This document shows, piece after piece, positions 5,384-7,064 of a stretch of DNA of 7,064 nt (position 1 is the stretch's first letter; the number at the start of each line of letters is the position of its first letter). The DNA is taken from positions 9,729-16,792 of the forward strand of contig MERZ01000118.1 of the NCBI GenBank assembly GCA_001770785.1, in the 5' to 3' direction. Both the position numbers and the translations under genes were made by a program. This stretch comes from Burkholderiales bacterium RIFCSPHIGHO2_12_FULL_61_11 (GTDB taxonomy: Bacteria > Pseudomonadota > Gammaproteobacteria > Burkholderiales > Burkholderiaceae_C). The notes beneath the pieces are model-generated. The model worked only from the letters and a program-made list of their open reading frames with translations. It had not been told where the DNA came from and did not search any database.

Positions 5384-6579
5384 GAGTTGGCATTGTGACT
5401 GACTTGATACCGAGGTTTGCAGTCGCTATTCGCCCGCGCGGATTCAAGAATGGCCAGGCAGACCGCCGTGGTGGCACGGGCCCATTCACCGCTGTGAACC
5501 GCCGGGCTGCCATTCACCACTGCCCCAAAGAGCTCGTCTATCACTTCCTGACGGGGAATGACAGGCGCAGGCAGGGGTTCCAGAATTTTCTGGCTGTCGG
5601 TATAGATCGCGATGCCTGAAGCGCCGGGCCGCAGGTCCGCCTTTTCGCAGCTCACGATGACATGGCCGAAATGCTGGTGTGCCAGATCTTTGGGCAAGGC
5701 AGTACCGGATAGATACAGGCTGCCGCCATAGTTACGTGTCGCTTTCAGCGCTGTTTCCTCAGCAGAAGTGGCAGCGCTTTGCAGACGCTTGCGCGCCGCA
5801 CCGTAGTCACCGGGGCCTTTCACTTGACCCATCTCGCCTATGTTTTCCACTAGCTCGTCCGAATCGTAGTGGCCGTAGCCGCTGTACGTGGCGGATGCAA
5901 AAGCGCCGCCCTCAAACCCCAGCAGTGCGCTGTAAGCACCTTCGGTCGGCCGGGCAGCGTCCCATGAACCGGTGTGGGCTCGCACGTTGCTTACCAGCCC
6001 GCCTCCCAGCAGGCGGACGATGTCCATCTGGTGGGTCGCCTGGCTGTGAATGACGCCGCCGCCGGCCTGGGTGTCCAGCTCTTCCGGGCGCCGTGGCCGG
6101 TACAGAAAATCGGTAAAGTTCAAGGCTGTGATCATCCGGACAGCACCATAGATTCCGCTGTCGATGATTTCACGGGTGCGCTTGATGGGCGTGTTGAAGC
6201 TGTGGCTGTGGCCGACGATGAGATGTACGCCCGCGCTGCGGGTGGCCTCAATCATGCTGGTGCATTCATCCAGCGTGAGTGCCATTGGTTTTTCAACCAT
6301 CACGTGTTTGCCAAACGAAGCGGCCAAGCGCACGTGCGCGGCATGAAATTGATGTGGGGAGGCGATGTAGAGCGCTTCAATCGCCGGGTTGGCGCACAAC
6401 GCCTCAACCGACTCGTAACTGGGTGCACCAAAATCTTTTTCGAACTGCGCCCTGGCGGCGGCTATTGGGTCAGTTGCTCCCACCAGCTTGACGCGGTTGT
6501 CATGCACAAACGTGGGCAACATGAGCGTAAAAGCCCGACCCAAACCAATGACGCCGATCTGCAATGTCCGGTTTTTCAT
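5380..6579 (-). CDS. Gfo/Idh/MocA family oxidoreductase, candidate phthalate-type cis-dihydrodiol dehydrogenase
   Basis: A complete 399-residue NAD(P)-dependent oxidoreductase, starting at ATG 6579. The Rossmann nucleotide-binding site is GVIGLGRA (9-16). The EKP motif (96-98) supplies catalytic Lys97. GGGVIHSQATHQMD (173-186) is the C-terminal-domain active-site segment, with His183 as the likely catalytic histidine. Family members usually have Asp or Asn four residues before this His; here it is Ser179. The early GLGRAFTLMLPTF segment and the length of about 400 residues resemble, from memory, the phthalate 4,5-cis-dihydrodiol dehydrogenase branch (Pht4/OphB), which aromatises the diol made by a Rieske dioxygenase. 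The neighbouring PDR-type reductase supports this. It is coupled at both ends by ATGA overlaps. Isophthalate or another aromatic acid diol, or a sugar-like substrate, remains possible, so no symbol is given. Confidence 0.85.
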   Translation of the reverse strand: MKNRTLQIGVIGLGRAFTLMLPTFVHDNRVKLVGATDPIAAARAQFEKDFGAPSYESVEALCANPAIEALYIASPHQFHAAHVRLAASFGKHVMVEKPMALTLDECTSMIEATRSAGVHLIVGHSHSFNTPIKRTREIIDSGIYGAVRMITALNFTDFLYRPRRPEELDTQAGGGVIHSQATHQMDIVRLLGGGLVSNVRAHTGSWDAARPTEGAYSALLGFEGGAFASATYSGYGHYDSDELVENIGEMGQVKGPGDYGAARKRLQSAATSAEETALKATRNYGGSLYLSGTALPKDLAHQHFGHVIVSCEKADLRPGASGIAIYTDSQKILEPLPAPVIPRQEVIDELFGAVVNGSPAVHSGEWARATTAVCLAILESARANSDCKPRYQVSHNANS

Positions 6580-7064
6580 AGGTCCAGCACCAGTTCAGCC
6601 GATTTTGCACGCGACACGCAGAGCATGATCTGGCCGGCTTGCTCGTCTTCGCTCAGCACCATGTCGCGGTGCTCGGCCTCGCCGGCGAGCAGGCGCGTTT
6701 TGCAGGAACCGCATGTGCCGCTTTCGCAGGAGCTCGACACGCGGTAGCCGCCGGCCCGCAAGGCTTCCAGGATGGTCTGCTCAGCGCCCACCTCAACAGT
6801 GGCGCCTGATTTTTGCAGGCGCACGGTAAAGGGTTTGTTGTCTGCACAGGCCTTGGCATCCACCCCAAAGCTTTCAAAATGCACGGAGCCCGAGGGCCAG
6901 TGGCCCGACATGTCCGCCACGCTGTCCATCAGGCCTTTCGGGCCGCAGCAGTAAACATGTGCGTTGGCTGGCTTTTCAAACACCGGCCACAGATCCAGCG
7001 CTTGCGCCATATCGCCGTTGTCATGGTGTAGGGTAACCTGGCCCGGAAATTCAGAATTGATGTC
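6576..7064 (-). CDS. phthalate dioxygenase reductase-type oxidoreductase, 3' part, N-terminus outside window
   Basis: The minus-strand frame is open to the right edge; 162 C-terminal residues are present, about half of a family protein of about 320. The ATG at 7010 is internal. The end of the NAD-binding domain has HVYCCGPKGLM, followed by GSVHFESFG, the linker to a C-terminal plant-type 2Fe-2S ferredoxin domain. The cluster ligands are in CESGTCGSC plus a later LCVSR cysteine (visible residues 113, 118, 121 and 149); the 27-residue gap before the last cysteine equals that of Burkholderia phthalate dioxygenase reductase. The enzyme passes electrons from NADH through FMN and 2Fe-2S to a Rieske oxygenase. 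Vanillate demethylase reductases share this layout, so the substrate class comes from the neighbouring dehydrogenase. The stop overlaps the next start (ATGA at 6579-6576). The partner oxygenase should lie outside the window. Confidence 0.9.
   Translation of the reverse strand, partial: DINSEFPGQVTLHHDNGDMAQALDLWPVFEKPANAHVYCCGPKGLMDSVADMSGHWPSGSVHFESFGVDAKACADNKPFTVRLQKSGATVEVGAEQTILEALRAGGYRVSSSCESGTCGSCKTRLLAGEAEHRDMVLSEDEQAGQIMLCVSRAKSAELVLDL

Noticed and set aside
5974..6747. 257-codon plus-strand open frame opposite the dehydrogenase and reductase
   Set aside because: It crosses the junction of two well-supported minus-strand genes, lacks a ribosome site and has no recognisable domain.
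7008..7010. ATG as the start of the reductase
   Set aside because: The frame is open to the window edge and the flavin domain and most of the NAD domain would be missing from a protein starting here.

Overview
This is a GC-rich, densely coded stretch of a betaproteobacterial chromosome. The protein sequences, the sparse intergenic DNA and the gene content suggest Burkholderiales, probably Comamonadaceae (a Polaromonas/Rhodoferax/Variovorax-like organism). That assignment rests on pattern recognition, not a database search. I see no tRNA, rRNA, CRISPR array, insertion sequence or integrase.

Layout, left to right. (1) 1-1986 (+): the C-terminal part of a Lon-like (LonB/YcbZ type) ATP-dependent protease, cut by the left edge, with an intact Ser-Lys dyad. 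(2) 2005-2595 (-): an AhpD-like, peroxidase-related enzyme with a CxxCxxxH redox motif, convergent with the protease. Upstream of it, 2596-2782 holds a good sigma-70-like promoter and several short inverted repeats. (3) 2783-3337 (-): an orphan PAS-LuxR/FixJ-type transcriptional regulator with no receiver domain. (4) 3338-3425: a divergent control region with a large nested palindrome. (5) 3426-4826 (+): scoA-scoB, the two subunits of succinyl-CoA:3-ketoacid CoA-transferase, separated by a 60-base gap with a strong two-part hairpin. (6) 4841-7064 (-): a tightly coupled operon running right to left. Its genes are the C-terminal part of a phthalate-dioxygenase-reductase-type flavoprotein/2Fe-2S reductase, then a Gfo/Idh/MocA dehydrogenase, then a MarR regulator. 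Each junction is a 4-base ATGA stop/start overlap. The operon converges on scoAB with 14 bases between stop codons.

How the genes may work together. ScoAB would move CoA from succinyl-CoA to acetoacetate, or a similar 3-oxoacid, so that thiolase can feed acetyl-CoA to central metabolism. The divergent PAS-LuxR protein is the natural candidate for its regulator, and the palindrome between them is the natural operator. The right-hand operon has the pairing seen in phthalate-type aromatic acid degradation: an electron-transfer reductase for a Rieske ring-hydroxylating oxygenase plus a Gfo/Idh-type cis-dihydrodiol dehydrogenase. Here a MarR protein is likely the substrate-responsive regulator. 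The oxygenase component is not in the window.

The points most worth following are the nested palindrome at 3346-3389, two intergenic hairpins that share the same apical 11-mer (2681-2709 and 4135-4172), and the uncharacterised reductase/dehydrogenase/MarR operon. I did not find clear evidence of an entirely new type of system.
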